Shown here piece after piece: positions 1-9,612 of a stretch of 49,357 bases of DNA. The position numbers were made by a program, and so were the translations under genes. Under the pieces are notes generated by a model. The model did not search any database and was not told the DNA's origin. It saw nothing but the letters and a program-made list of their open reading frames with translations. This DNA comes from JADHUC01 sp964617665. GTDB taxonomy: Bacteria; Planctomycetota; Planctomycetia; Pirellulales; Pirellulaceae. The DNA is taken from positions 1 to 49,357 of the forward strand of contig CAZUAH010000033.1 in NCBI GenBank assembly GCA_964617665.1, written 5' to 3'. Each line of letters opens with the position of its first letter. The first letter of the stretch is position 1.

Positions 1-3000
1 CCGCCAACAGCAGCGGATTGATGAAAGTTGTCGCTGGGCGATAGGCGAACGTGATGCTGGACGTAGTACGAACCGCCGGTTCGCGCCTTCCGGCTCGGAA
101 GAACTCGTCGATCGGGAGCGAGGGCCACTCGAACTGGTCCAGCAACGCTTGCTCGACCATGGCCACACTCACCTCGGCCGCGACCGGTTTACCTTGCGGA
201 TCGGTTGTGGTGACCGTCACCTCCATTGGCTCGCTAGGTTTCACCGGACCTTTTGCGCCGTCTTTGCGCTCGTACGACAACGATACCTTCAAATCGCGCA
301 CTACGGTAAACGGGCTGGAGGCTTCGTGGAAACGGAGCGGCGGTGCGGACGTAGTCTCTCGATCTTTACGTTCTGCGTTGCCGGGCTCTGATCGAACGTC
401 GACCATGACCGCCGCTTCCAGCTCGAAATTCGGAGCCAATTTGGAGGTCATAGCGACCGGCAACTTGTTGGCTCCCGTCTTCAACTGCACCAGCCGGTAA
501 TCCAAAACACGGTCCGCCTGGAACGTGACCAGGGCCAAAGCTGGTTTCTCTCGCCAGTGGAGCGTTACTTCTGCGTCGTCACCCACCTTGTACGTGTGTC
601 GGTCCGCGAGAATGCGCAGGCGCACACGATCCTCGTCGTCCGATACCAACACGCTGAGATAGCCACTGACCGGATTTCCCCAACGATCTTGCCCTTCTGC
701 TCGCAGATGATACCGGCCACCTTCTTCCAGTGTCAGTGTCTGCCGCGCTATGCCGTCTTCGACCGCTGTCTGGACCGCGTGCTCCTCGACAGGTCGCTCG
801 CCCACCTTTCCTTCGATGGTCGTCACCTTTGCCACCTTGAGACGCAATTCCTGGCCAACCGGTTTTCTTTCAGCGTCTTTTGTGGTGATCGTGACCTCGA
901 ACGATTCCCCTGCGACGAAGACATCCCGTCCCGTGCCTAGTCCGATGGAGAAGCCCTGAGTGGCCAGATAAAAGTTGACTGTGCTTTGCACATTCCATTG
1001 AGGCAGCTTTACGACGAAAGGCAGAACCTGTTCTTCATAGAACTCCCGCGTCGGAAGCTCGAAATGGACCTCGCCTTGATCGTCCGTCTTGGCCGTGTAC
1101 TGCCGATCGTCCGCCAACTGATACGTGAGCTCCCGACCAGCCAGCGGAGCGCCGTAGTAGTACTCGGCCCGGATCGTGCCCTCGATCTCCTCGCCGCGAT
1201 AGTAAACGTATCGCCCTACGTCGACCGTCAGCCTAACCGGCTCCAACTTGTATTGGTGAACGCGGAAGCTCCCCTGGTAATTCCGGTCGGATCCATTGCG
1301 GACATGGACGCGGTATTCGCCTTGAGGACTGGTCGCAGGCAGAGGGAAGCGGGCATGGAACGTCCCGAATTCGCCAAGCGTCACCTTCTCCTGCCAGACC
1401 AGTCGGTCACGCGGATCGAAGACCTCCAAGTCGAATTGCTTCTGGTTTTCCACCATGTACGCGCCGTCAAGGACCTGGCGAATACAGCCGCGCACGCGAA
1501 CTTGCTGTCCGGCGCGGTACGCGGGGCGATCGGTATAGATGTAGCCTTTGTCGGCCAGCCCTTGGGCCACACCGACTCCCTCCAGCCCCACGACGTTTGA
1601 CGCGACGTGTGCATCGGCGATCGCCAGGACGCGTACGTCAGCGGCGTCGCGGAGTTGATCGTAGGTCGCCTGAAATACGCCATCGTCGCCCGCAACGGCA
1701 TCGGCAAACGTCTGCTGGCCGTTGGAAATCAACAATCGCGCGCCCGGCCACGGCTTTCCGGTGAGCATGTTTTGGGCAAAGACAAAGACTTCGTTTCGCG
1801 AAGCCTTGACGATCACGTCCAAATCGCTCTGGATCACCAAGGCGGTCGCTTCCAGGGTCTCGCTGCTGACGGTCACCGCCATCGCTCCGCGTGCGGCGTC
1901 GGCAGGCAAAGGTATCTCGATCGCGCTCTCCAGTTGTTGATGTTCCTGATAGTCCGGGATCTCGAACTCGAAGCTGACATCGGGGTCGATCAAAGCAATG
2001 TCCAAATTTTCCACCTCGCCGGCCAAATGCATCTTGCGGAAGTAAGACTCCATGTTGACTTTGTAGGCACGCACCGTGACCGACAGGATGTTTCGCGTGG
2101 TCAACTTCAGTTGCGGCTTCTCGTCCGAGCGGAACACGCGTTCCGTGACGACGGTCATCGTCTTGGACCCCAGTCGCGATACGGCCTCCTGAGCTTGCCG
2201 CGCGTGGCTGCCCGAAGTGACCTTACGATACTCTTCGAGGGCCTCGTCCAACTCGACTAGTTCCTCTTCCATCACAACCGCGATTCGGTATTGGGCGTGC
2301 GACGCTTCGTCCGATTTGGGAAACTTTGACACCACTCGCCGCCAGTCGTCGATCGCGGCTTCCCACTTCTTCTCCTCGTAATTCATCTGGCCGAACAGGA
2401 ACAAGATTTCCGGGCTGCGTTCGTCCAGCGGATACTTCGCCAGGAACTCACGCAATAGCGGCCGAGCGGCTTCGTACTGTTTCGATTCGGCCTTTCCGGC
2501 AGCGATCGCATACTCGGTGTCGATCACCTTGCGCTGAACGTCGCTCCACGCGGCATCGCTGGGATGTTTCACCAGGTACTCGCGCCACGCGGCCAGAGCG
2601 TCCGTGTATCGCTCCTGCATCAGAAAAGCTTGGCCCAATTCCTGGCGGGCCTTAGGGATTTCTTCGCGCGTCTCGTAACGTTTGTCGGCGAGCAGCTTTT
2701 CGAGTTGTCCAACGGCGTCCGCATAGCGTCCCTGGGTGGAATAGCTGTAAGCAATGTCCAGGTGCGCCTGCCCGGCGTGTTCGTGCGTCGGGAACCGCGT
2801 AAGGAAATTCGCCAAAGCGGCCACGCCCATGTTCATCTGCTCTTCCGTCTCCGGGCTGGGCACGCCCCACGTGCGCGACAGTTCGAAGCTCGCTTCAGCA
2901 ATCCACTTCGACTTCGACTCGCCATGTGCGGCCAGCAGGTCCTGCCAGGCACGCCGAGCCTGTTTCGAGGCTTCATCCGCTAGGTGGCATTCGCCCAGCC

Positions 3001-3691
3001 GGAAACGAGCCTCGATTACCTGGGAACTGTCCGGATGCGTTTGGATGAACGCGTCGTACAGAAAGGCCGCCGCGGACGTCTCGCCCAGCAGTTGACGGCA
3101 GCGGGCCACGAGCAGTTCGACGTCCAGTCGCTGCTCAGGCTTCGGGCCTGCGTCCAGGGCCTTCTCGTAGAACTGAACCGCCTGTGCATAATCAGGTTTG
3201 ACATCTTCCTCCGGCGGGTCGAAATAGGCGTTAGCATATTCCAGGTAGATGTCGGCAAACTGCTGCTTGCGCTCGGCCGACAGCAGCGATTCGGCCTCGG
3301 CGCGATAGATCAGCTCGGCACCACGAAAATCGCCCTTCTTGACTAGCGCGACCCCCGATGCGAACCGAGCCCGTCGCGCCCAAGGGCTCTCTGGAAATTG
3401 TTCTTGCAGTTCGGCAAAGAGCGCTACAGCCGCGTCGTACTGCCCCTGAAAATGGAGGATTCTCCCCTTCAAATAGGTGAGACGATCCCGTGGTGCGTCT
3501 TCTTGCTGGAGCGCCTTATCGACCGCCGCAATCGCCGCTCCCCAGTCGCGGTCCTGGACCAATTGCCTGAGATTATCGTCCACGAACGGCACGTCGATCG
3601 TTGCAGATTCCTCGGCAACGGCCGAAACGGACACGAGCAGAGTGCAAATGGCGACAAGAAAATACGAACGCCGGGATAGACAACGGAGCAT
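1..3691 (-). CDS. TPR-containing alpha-2-macroglobulin family protein (C-terminus outside window)
   Basis: About 1230 codons are open from the ATG at 3691 to the left edge, so the C-terminus is missing. The start encodes a signal peptide (basic MLRCLSRRSYF, hydrophobic core, cut near AVAEE) and follows a GGAGG-like stretch. Residues about 30-470 are helical TPR-like repeats, with blocks such as YLKGRILHFQGQYDAAVALF and FLFGQMNYEEKKWEAAIDDW. From about 480 on the protein is beta-rich with macroglobulin (MG) domain signatures, including IYTDRPAYRAGQQVRVRG, the usual MG2 strand pattern, and YVYYRGEEIEGTIRAEYYYG. Bacterial alpha-2-macroglobulins are exported and trap proteases or stabilise surface proteins. 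Planctomycete versions often carry such an N-terminal repeat region. The thioester motif and receptor-binding domain would lie beyond the edge, so thioester status is unknown. The many forward-strand ORFs over this stretch are shadows. Confidence 0.85.
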   Translation of the reverse strand, partial: MLRCLSRRSYFLVAICTLLVSVSAVAEESATIDVPFVDDNLRQLVQDRDWGAAIAAVDKALQQEDAPRDRLTYLKGRILHFQGQYDAAVALFAELQEQFPESPWARRARFASGVALVKKGDFRGAELIYRAEAESLLSAERKQQFADIYLEYANAYFDPPEEDVKPDYAQAVQFYEKALDAGPKPEQRLDVELLVARCRQLLGETSAAAFLYDAFIQTHPDSSQVIEARFRLGECHLADEASKQARRAWQDLLAAHGESKSKWIAEASFELSRTWGVPSPETEEQMNMGVAALANFLTRFPTHEHAGQAHLDIAYSYSTQGRYADAVGQLEKLLADKRYETREEIPKARQELGQAFLMQERYTDALAAWREYLVKHPSDAAWSDVQRKVIDTEYAIAAGKAESKQYEAARPLLREFLAKYPLDERSPEILFLFGQMNYEEKKWEAAIDDWRRVVSKFPKSDEASHAQYRIAVVMEEELVELDEALEEYRKVTSGSHARQAQEAVSRLGSKTMTVVTERVFRSDEKPQLKLTTRNILSVTVRAYKVNMESYFRKMHLAGEVENLDIALIDPDVSFEFEIPDYQEHQQLESAIEIPLPADAARGAMAVTVSSETLEATALVIQSDLDVIVKASRNEVFVFAQNMLTGKPWPGARLLISNGQQTFADAVAGDDGVFQATYDQLRDAADVRVLAIADAHVASNVVGLEGVGVAQGLADKGYIYTDRPAYRAGQQVRVRGCIRQVLDGAYMVENQKQFDLEVFDPRDRLVWQEKVTLGEFGTFHARFPLPATSPQGEYRVHVRNGSDRNYQGSFRVHQYKLEPVRLTVDVGRYVYYRGEEIEGTIRAEYYYGAPLAGRELTYQLADDRQYTAKTDDQGEVHFELPTREFYEEQVLPFVVKLPQWNVQSTVNFYLATQGFSIGLGTGRDVFVAGESFEVTITTKDAERKPVGQELRLKVAKVTTIEGKVGERPVEEHAVQTAVEDGIARQTLTLEEGGRYHLRAEGQDRWGNPVSGYLSVLVSDDEDRVRLRILADRHTYKVGDDAEVTLHWREKPALALVTFQADRVLDYRLVQLKTGANKLPVAMTSKLAPNFELEAAVMVDVRSEPGNAERKDRETTSAPPLRFHEASSPFTVVRDLKVSLSYERKDGAKGPVKPSEPMEVTVTTTDPQGKPVAAEVSVAMVEQALLDQFEWPSLPIDEFFRAGRREPAVRTTSSITFAYRPATTFINPLLLA

Positions 3692-4020
3692 GGGGAGACC
3701 TCCTCTTCCTATTCACGCGAGCCCCTAGCGAATGGCGAGGCAGAAGTGCCCTCACCTCCTATCATACTTTGCTGAGAAGCAAAGCGGCAACAATTTGAGG
3801 CGCGGGCTCGGCGGTGCCCATTTGAGTGCTTCGTTTAACCACCGTGCCCAACGGGCCGCGCGTCGGCGAGGGGGTAGGAATTCTCACCGGCGTAGAGCGG
3901 GATGCCAATTCCAACTCAACCCCCGCGCGGGCCGCTGGCCCTGCGGTTAAACGGGTTGGGCATGGCGACGGACGTAGCGGTACACCAGATCGGCGAAGCC
4001 CGTCCGCTCGGTCTGTGCGG
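3692..4020. other. Intergenic stretch upstream of the macroglobulin gene
   Basis: No convincing gene is seen here. It holds the 5' region of the macroglobulin gene and the palindromic element at 3832-3953. Short open frames in it have no start context and no recognisable protein. Confidence 0.6.
3832..3953. repeat. Imperfect inverted-repeat element with GTTTAAC/GTTAAAC ends
   Basis: The 122-bp stretch begins CGTTTAACCACC and ends TGCGGTTAAACG. Its two ends are imperfect reverse complements for about 28 bases (GC-rich arms containing GGCCGCGCG and CGCGCGGGCC). The middle, about 65 bp, is not repeated. The terminal octamers match those of the 28556-28638 element, which suggests a dispersed non-coding palindromic family (REP or MITE-like). 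Confidence 0.55.
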
Positions 4021-4278
4021 CTAACCGTCCAAGACCCAACCCTCGCGATACAAGCGGCGGATGAACTTGTCGGCTTCGGGGCAGTTGGTGGCCTTCAGGG
4101 TCTTGCAGTCCCACTCCAGTTTCTTGCCGACGCGGTAGGAGACGTTGCCCAGCAGATTGTGCTCGATCAGCTTGCCGGAATAGTCGAAATTGCACGTTGT
4201 CGGCTCGCCGGTCTTACAGGCGTGGATCCACTCCTTGTGATGCCCGAGAGACGGCGCGATCCACTCTTTGGGCATGGG
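4021..4278 (-). pseudogene. C-terminal remnant of a Gfo/Idh/MocA-family oxidoreductase
   Basis: The last 85 codons read like the conserved tail of planctomycete Gfo/Idh/MocA oxidoreductases: a GHHKEWIHACKTGEPTTCNF segment, then DYSGKLIEHNLLGNVSYRVG, then KATNCPEADKFIRRLYREGW. The NAD-binding Rossmann half and the EKP catalytic segment are absent. Only about 90 bp separate this piece from the end of the upstream glycoside hydrolase gene, and the frame there gives no related sequence. An open frame does extend back to an ATG at 4356, but its first 26 residues do not resemble the family. I read this as a decayed gene at the distal end of the carbohydrate operon. A full-length oxidoreductase of the same superfamily lies at 21086-22597. 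Confidence 0.7.
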
Positions 4279-4369
4279 GTTTGCGCGGCTTGCCGAGAGC
4301 CTCCAGGATAACCAGCTAGACGTTGTACCGGCAAAAAGCTGGGCAATGGGCGACATCGATTGTCCGTCT

Positions 4370-6724
4370 TCAATGATGCCCCCGTGTGAGTTGGTATTGC
4401 CCCGGCCCTGCGCGGAATCGTGTCCCTGGGCCCAGCATGGTTAGAGACGTGGCTCGGTCGCCTTCTAGGCGGGCGACTTCCACGCCGTCGGTCCATCCGG
4501 CAAGACGCAGTTCGAATATGTGTACCGCTTCTGTATCCAGTTCGCACACGCGCTCCGGTGACTTCGAGCTTCGCCTTTGCCAAGTTGGGTAAGTGTAGCG
4601 GACATCGGGCAGGATCAATAGATCTACACAATCGTCGTTGATCTCCAGGACGTACATCCCTGTCCCGCCATAGCTTGCCAAAGGTGAGGTCCCACAGCCA
4701 GCGATGATTTCTGGTGCGTTGGGCACGCCGAGCGGATTCCAGTCGACGTCGTCCGAATGCATGAATGCTTCGTCACTTTGCCAGAGGCTCAGGTCTCGGT
4801 CGAAGGAAACAGCCCACTTCGGGCCGACCATCTCCTTCTTGGCGGCCAGATCGAAAGGAGCGTATCGGGGAGTCGTGGCGAATACGCGACTGGCGATGCG
4901 AAAACTGACGGCTTTCTGCGGTGTACAGTAGGCGTTCAGATAGTGCGAGCCGGCTCGATGCTCGGCCACGGGCGACAACGTGTACTGCCACATGGGCGCG
5001 ATCTGGGCGCCAAGGGAACGGAACAACCGCGCCATGGCGGGATAGAGGTACGCAGTGTGGTTGTACATCGACTCGAACTCGTACGCCATCTTGGCTTTCT
5101 TCTCGAAGCGCTTTCCCAGCATCCAGCGCAGGTAGGAGTAGTCGCGGTAGCAAGTCTGCAGGTACGGCAGGTAGTTGTTCACACTCAGATCCGCTGGATT
5201 GGCCCAGAACGGATTGGCTACATCGCTCTGGCCGGGATAGCAGCAGAAGGACACGCCATCGATGGCACTGTCGCCGGCAGCCTGGAAAACATCCTCGTGA
5301 TTGTTGACCATCCGGGGCCAGTTCAGATTCCAGATGACCGGCGCTGGACAACCTGTACTGCGAACCGTGTCGCACATCCGGTTCAGGTATCGAAGCAGCG
5401 CCTCGTAGCGATAGGCGGGGTAGAGCACTTCCGGCTCGGCGTCGCCTTGTTGCTTTGATCGCCAAGCGTCAAAGGCCCCTGTACATTCCCGCAGACTCGC
5501 CTCGGAACGCAGGTCCCGCAGAGTCGGATACCGTGGTTCGTTCATGATCTCGACAACAGCGATCGTCGGATCATCGGCGTAACGCACGCCTGTGTAGCGA
5601 TTGGTCCGGTCCAGGAAGTCGCGCACGTAGCGTCTCGACTTGGCTGCCAGCGCGGGGTCAAATATCCATTCGGCTCGCTCATGTCCGGCCACGAAGGAAT
5701 CTCTGCAGAAGCTCCAATTCATCTCGTTCATCAGCGTCAAATACACGTAGATCCCGCGGCGGCGGCACTGGGCCAATAGGTCGTCCAGCACGTCCAAGTA
5801 GATTGTGTCGCAGATCTCTCCGTTCGGTCCGCTGAAGTCGGCCGGAAGCAGGTGCATGCGAATGACGTTCACCCCGAGCAACGGCATGTGAGCGAGATTC
5901 CGGGCCGAGATCTCTTTGAGGGCCTCCGCCGTATGAGGCACGCCTGCAGATCTTAGACGCCCGTTGTACTCCCACGAGAGCGCCGTCTGAATGTTCACGC
6001 CCCAAAGGGCAACCTCGGTTCCGCCTTCGTAGTGCAACACACCGTCTCGGGCCGTGATGCGCCGCAAAGGCTGAGGATCGCCCGTCGCCGCGACGGATAC
6101 GTTTTGCAGGTCGATCTCCTGGTCTCGTTGCGGCCGCTGCAGCGCAAATGATCTCAGCAGGCTCGGCGACGGTTTTGCGACCGGCAGGATGCGTACGTCG
6201 TCCAGCCAGCTAGATCCCGCGATGCCGGTGTGAAGCCAGCCTTGGGCGCCGGGGAACCACTCGAATCGGACAACGTCGTTGTCGAATGAGTGAAACAGCA
6301 ATCGGATGTCACGCCATTCGGTTGCCTTGCCGCAAGACAACGTTGCCAAGGTGGACCAGTCCTTCGTCTGCACAACAATCAGGGGTTCCAGTTTCCCATC
6401 ACCACGTGCGCGGGCTCGGACTTCGTACACAGTGTCCGGAGTCACCGGAACGAGCTGATCGACGTGAATGTTGTGCGAGCCTTCTCCCGTGTTACGGTAT
6501 CCCAAACAACGACCGCCATTTCCCGTCGGATCCGGCACGACTTTGATTGATGCGTGCTGGGCTCCGTGTTTGCGCACAACCCAGGCCCCTGGGTTGTCCT
6601 TATTGGCGATAGCCAGGTCTTGCCGTTCAAAGTCGCCGTCTTTCACGAGAGCCAGCGATTGCGCGCCGGAAGCGATGGAAGCGGCAGCAAACAATATGAT
6701 TATCCAGTACGGTTCTGCTCGCAT
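4370..6724 (-). CDS. Exported clan GH-A (GH5-like) glycoside hydrolase with N-terminal carbohydrate-binding module
   Basis: 784 residues. A signal peptide occupies residues 1-21. Residues about 25-185 look like a galactose-binding-type jelly roll (CBM4/9 or CBM16 style), with DGDFE at the start and SSWLDDVRILPV at the end. A TIM-barrel glycosidase domain follows: GVNVIRMH at about 284-291, acid/base motif IMNEP with Glu396, and a candidate nucleophile in MAYEFESMY (Glu549 or Glu551). This pattern fits retaining clan-A glycosidases (GH5-like, beta-mannanase or cellulase type); the substrate cannot be told. The C-terminal 120 residues are a small beta-rich domain. It lies 71 bp downstream of the DUF5703 gene, on the same strand and probably in one transcript. 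The upstream Shine-Dalgarno sequence is weak (AGAGA). Confidence 0.8.
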   Translation of the reverse strand: MRAEPYWIIILFAAASIASGAQSLALVKDGDFERQDLAIANKDNPGAWVVRKHGAQHASIKVVPDPTGNGGRCLGYRNTGEGSHNIHVDQLVPVTPDTVYEVRARARGDGKLEPLIVVQTKDWSTLATLSCGKATEWRDIRLLFHSFDNDVVRFEWFPGAQGWLHTGIAGSSWLDDVRILPVAKPSPSLLRSFALQRPQRDQEIDLQNVSVAATGDPQPLRRITARDGVLHYEGGTEVALWGVNIQTALSWEYNGRLRSAGVPHTAEALKEISARNLAHMPLLGVNVIRMHLLPADFSGPNGEICDTIYLDVLDDLLAQCRRRGIYVYLTLMNEMNWSFCRDSFVAGHERAEWIFDPALAAKSRRYVRDFLDRTNRYTGVRYADDPTIAVVEIMNEPRYPTLRDLRSEASLRECTGAFDAWRSKQQGDAEPEVLYPAYRYEALLRYLNRMCDTVRSTGCPAPVIWNLNWPRMVNNHEDVFQAAGDSAIDGVSFCCYPGQSDVANPFWANPADLSVNNYLPYLQTCYRDYSYLRWMLGKRFEKKAKMAYEFESMYNHTAYLYPAMARLFRSLGAQIAPMWQYTLSPVAEHRAGSHYLNAYCTPQKAVSFRIASRVFATTPRYAPFDLAAKKEMVGPKWAVSFDRDLSLWQSDEAFMHSDDVDWNPLGVPNAPEIIAGCGTSPLASYGGTGMYVLEINDDCVDLLILPDVRYTYPTWQRRSSKSPERVCELDTEAVHIFELRLAGWTDGVEVARLEGDRATSLTMLGPGTRFRAGPGQYQLTRGHH

Positions 6725-6795
6725 TGGCTATCTCTGTTGGGTTGATCGGGGCAAATGCCCGGCATGTCTACTCAACGTGGTGCGCGCGGAATGAC

Positions 6796-9612
6796 TCAGA
6801 GTCTGGCTCCATTCAAATACACCTCGTGCCGCCCTCTGCGCATCACCACGACGACGTGCTGCCAAGTGTCAGCTCGCAAGACACTGGGGAAGTCCTCTTG
6901 ATGGGGGCCGATGATGATGCGCAGACTCAGGTCCGGCCAGGAGTCGATAAGAAAGCCGTCTCTTCTCCCGGCTGTGAGTTTGTCGAAGATGCGGCCGGCC
7001 TCGCCTTTCGCCGGCATAATCCATGCCTCGAAGGAGATTGCGCTGGTGAAGTCTTCGGGTTTGGTCGCCAGAACGTCACCCGCTTTCGGTTCAAGCAAGC
7101 ATTGGACAACCGTCTCGCCTGTCAACTTTTCCGAGCGATCACCCGTGGCCAAGGTGCGGATCATATCGGCCTTTAGCGCACCGCGGAACATCGTCACTCT
7201 ACCAAACTTGCCCTTGAACCGACTGCCACCCGCATGATCCGTCCCGATGCGTAATGGGTGTTGGTTTTCTGGCACGACGGGGCGTACTGGAACTGGTTGT
7301 GGCTCGTAGACAACTACATCCTCCTTGCGAGCAGCAGGTTCGATGTTCCATTCCACCAGTTTGCCGCTAGTGACCTTCCCACAGATAACCGTGCTGTGCG
7401 CCAGATGGAGCTTGAAGTCTGCATCCCAGTCTGCTGGCCAAGCGGGAAGAAGGAGAATCTTCTCGCCAGCTTCCTGCACAAGCATGCGTTGTAGTGCCGT
7501 GCATCCGGAACCGAAATGATCGAAGTCTGGGCACGAATCCGGTCCCTGGCTTCCGTACAAGGGGAAACGACATTGGGTCGACGCATTGCGGAAGCGATGA
7601 ACCAGCCCATCTTGCGATTCGGCGGCGTTCCCGGCATAGGCCCAATGGATCTGGTCCTGTGTCCAGCATCGGTAACCAAATGCGTTTCTGAGGGTACGGT
7701 GTTGCATCGTCCAATCGACGATGTCAGCCGTTCCCAGTCCCAGACCGAAACAGCGGAATGGGAAGACAGGGTAAAGTTCGCCATTCTCCGAATTGCGTCT
7801 TAGTTCCCACGCCTCAGCAGGTGCGATGGCCTTGCGTCCGTCGATCTCATGCAGAAAGACCGACGGTATCTCAGCCCGGAAACGGCGCCAGTTGGCTTGG
7901 TCGTCCTCGGCCCCGGCCTTCATTGCCAGCAACTCGTCGAGGCAGAACTGAAGCCCCGCCACATCGGGCGCGGGGTTCACTGCGATCCACCACGTTTCAA
8001 GCACCATGGCCGGATCTAGCCGGAGTTTTCCGTTTGCATCACGCGCATAGTGTTTGTCGAAAAACAGCAGGACCTCGCGAGCAAACGGCACCAAGACCGT
8101 ATCGCGGAATGTCTCGTCCCTGGAGTATTTCGCGTGCTCGATCATCATGGCTACGGTTTCCAGACCGCAGGTGAAGTAGTAACTGTGATAGTAGCCTTTG
8201 CCCTGATTCTCGCCCGGCTTGGTCTTGGGCGGTTTGCCGGTCCGGCCGCAGTCTCGTTCACCTCCGGTCGGCTCGATGTTCTCGCGGTAGTAGGCACCAT
8301 CGTGTCCGAACCAAGCCTTGGTGATCGCCTTGCGAATCGGAAGCACGTTCCAGTAGTAGTCGAAGAAGGGCTTCAGCACGTCGCCATCACCGCTCATCAG
8401 CAACGGCCAGTAGAGCAGCCGCTGGTTTTGAAAAGTGAATCGTCGGCCCCAGTCGCGTTCATCCTCGTGAGTTAACCATGACCCGTCCGGCTGTTGAGTG
8501 GCAACTTTTCGTCCCTTGCTCCTTTCAGTGCAGCGCAATGGCTGTGTGAACAGCCCACCGTTGAACTTGGTTTGAATTCGCCCGCGGCTTTGGCAGGCCA
8601 TCAGGAAGCGGAAGACGTTGTAACTCTGTGCAACCAAGGCTCCGCCGTCCATTTCGCCTCGGCGACCGGACTGTGCTTCGCCGCTGAGCTTCTCTCGCTC
8701 CTCAGGCGGCAGCGAATTGTCGGATACGATGATCCAACTTCGATCCCAGAACGCCGACCACCAGCGACAGTGCGCGGCCCAATCCTCCTTCACGTCTCCC
8801 AGCTGGGTCGCCTGTTGTTCGATGGTATCGATCCATGTGGAAATCTCGGGCGTCTGCTTGGTCAGGGCATGGATACGGATGTCGAAACTTCTGCCTTTTC
8901 CGTTGAGTGATCCGTTTTCCAGTGTCAGGTCCGGGCTTTCGAGGAGATTGCCAAAAGTGTTGAAGCGGTATGGATCAGGATGCTCAGAAATCATCGTCTC
9001 CACGTCATAGTATTTCATCTCGGTGGGGAATACGCTCCGATCACCCACGGCGAAATACCAGAGGATGTTGCCATTACGCTCCAGACGAACATCTTGCGTG
9101 ACGTTGTCGATCGGTTCGCGTGAGCAGTTAAACTGGCAGTCGTCGAAACGTTCCCAAAACTCCGGAGCGGCACTAGCGGTGACTTCATCGGGCGAATCGA
9201 TCTGCACGTTATAGACCGGCCGGTTGGCATCCGCCCAGATACGCAGGCTTACGCCGTTGGCTTCAATGTGAATCGAACCGGTCGGCAAGTCGAGAGTCTG
9301 CCGGAACGGCTTGCCCTTGTCGAAGGGATTCGGGCTAAGCGAGATGCGGACACGGCCCGTCTTGTAGATGTCGCCGTTGTAGTTGAAGGCGTCGTTTTTG
9401 CCCAACAATAGGTATAGGTCGCCATCTTCGATTGCATAGACACCAGCGGCAATGTCACCGTTGCCCAACGGCATCTGTCCGCTGGCGTCTTTCGACGGGC
9501 TATCCCAAACGACGTTGTAGCGTGACATCGGCTCGCTTGCGGAGGCACCGGCCATCACGGATCCGAGGACAGCAACTAGTGTCAGCAGTGGTGAAACTTT
9601 TGTCGGTCTCAT
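6796..9612 (-). CDS. Exported DUF5703/GH95-like glycoside hydrolase with C-terminal LamG-like module
   Basis: 938 residues with a signal peptide (1-26, cut near ASASEP). The first domain starts RYNVVWDSPSKDASGQMPLG and continues NGDIAAGVYAIEDGDLYLLL, the DUF5703 signature that precedes (alpha/alpha)6-barrel GH95-like catalytic domains in fucosidase-type enzymes. The central 300-700 region is helical and rich in Trp and His, as expected for that barrel. Residues about 785-938 resemble a concanavalin-like LamG module whose strands appear in permuted order (see findings). The enzyme should act outside the cytoplasm on a polysaccharide or sulfated glycan, but its specificity is not visible. Its start lies inside the 3' end of the upstream EF-hand gene (113-bp overlap), and the next gene follows at 71 bp. 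Confidence 0.8.
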   Translation of the reverse strand: MRPTKVSPLLTLVAVLGSVMAGASASEPMSRYNVVWDSPSKDASGQMPLGNGDIAAGVYAIEDGDLYLLLGKNDAFNYNGDIYKTGRVRISLSPNPFDKGKPFRQTLDLPTGSIHIEANGVSLRIWADANRPVYNVQIDSPDEVTASAAPEFWERFDDCQFNCSREPIDNVTQDVRLERNGNILWYFAVGDRSVFPTEMKYYDVETMISEHPDPYRFNTFGNLLESPDLTLENGSLNGKGRSFDIRIHALTKQTPEISTWIDTIEQQATQLGDVKEDWAAHCRWWSAFWDRSWIIVSDNSLPPEEREKLSGEAQSGRRGEMDGGALVAQSYNVFRFLMACQSRGRIQTKFNGGLFTQPLRCTERSKGRKVATQQPDGSWLTHEDERDWGRRFTFQNQRLLYWPLLMSGDGDVLKPFFDYYWNVLPIRKAITKAWFGHDGAYYRENIEPTGGERDCGRTGKPPKTKPGENQGKGYYHSYYFTCGLETVAMMIEHAKYSRDETFRDTVLVPFAREVLLFFDKHYARDANGKLRLDPAMVLETWWIAVNPAPDVAGLQFCLDELLAMKAGAEDDQANWRRFRAEIPSVFLHEIDGRKAIAPAEAWELRRNSENGELYPVFPFRCFGLGLGTADIVDWTMQHRTLRNAFGYRCWTQDQIHWAYAGNAAESQDGLVHRFRNASTQCRFPLYGSQGPDSCPDFDHFGSGCTALQRMLVQEAGEKILLLPAWPADWDADFKLHLAHSTVICGKVTSGKLVEWNIEPAARKEDVVVYEPQPVPVRPVVPENQHPLRIGTDHAGGSRFKGKFGRVTMFRGALKADMIRTLATGDRSEKLTGETVVQCLLEPKAGDVLATKPEDFTSAISFEAWIMPAKGEAGRIFDKLTAGRRDGFLIDSWPDLSLRIIIGPHQEDFPSVLRADTWQHVVVVMRRGRHEVYLNGARL

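Noticed and set aside
986..2260. Long forward-strand ORFs (204 and 217 codons) in the first 3.7 kb
   Set aside because: They lie antisense to the macroglobulin gene, whose reverse-strand frame is open for 1230 codons with clear MG motifs. Their compositions are Arg/His-rich shadows.
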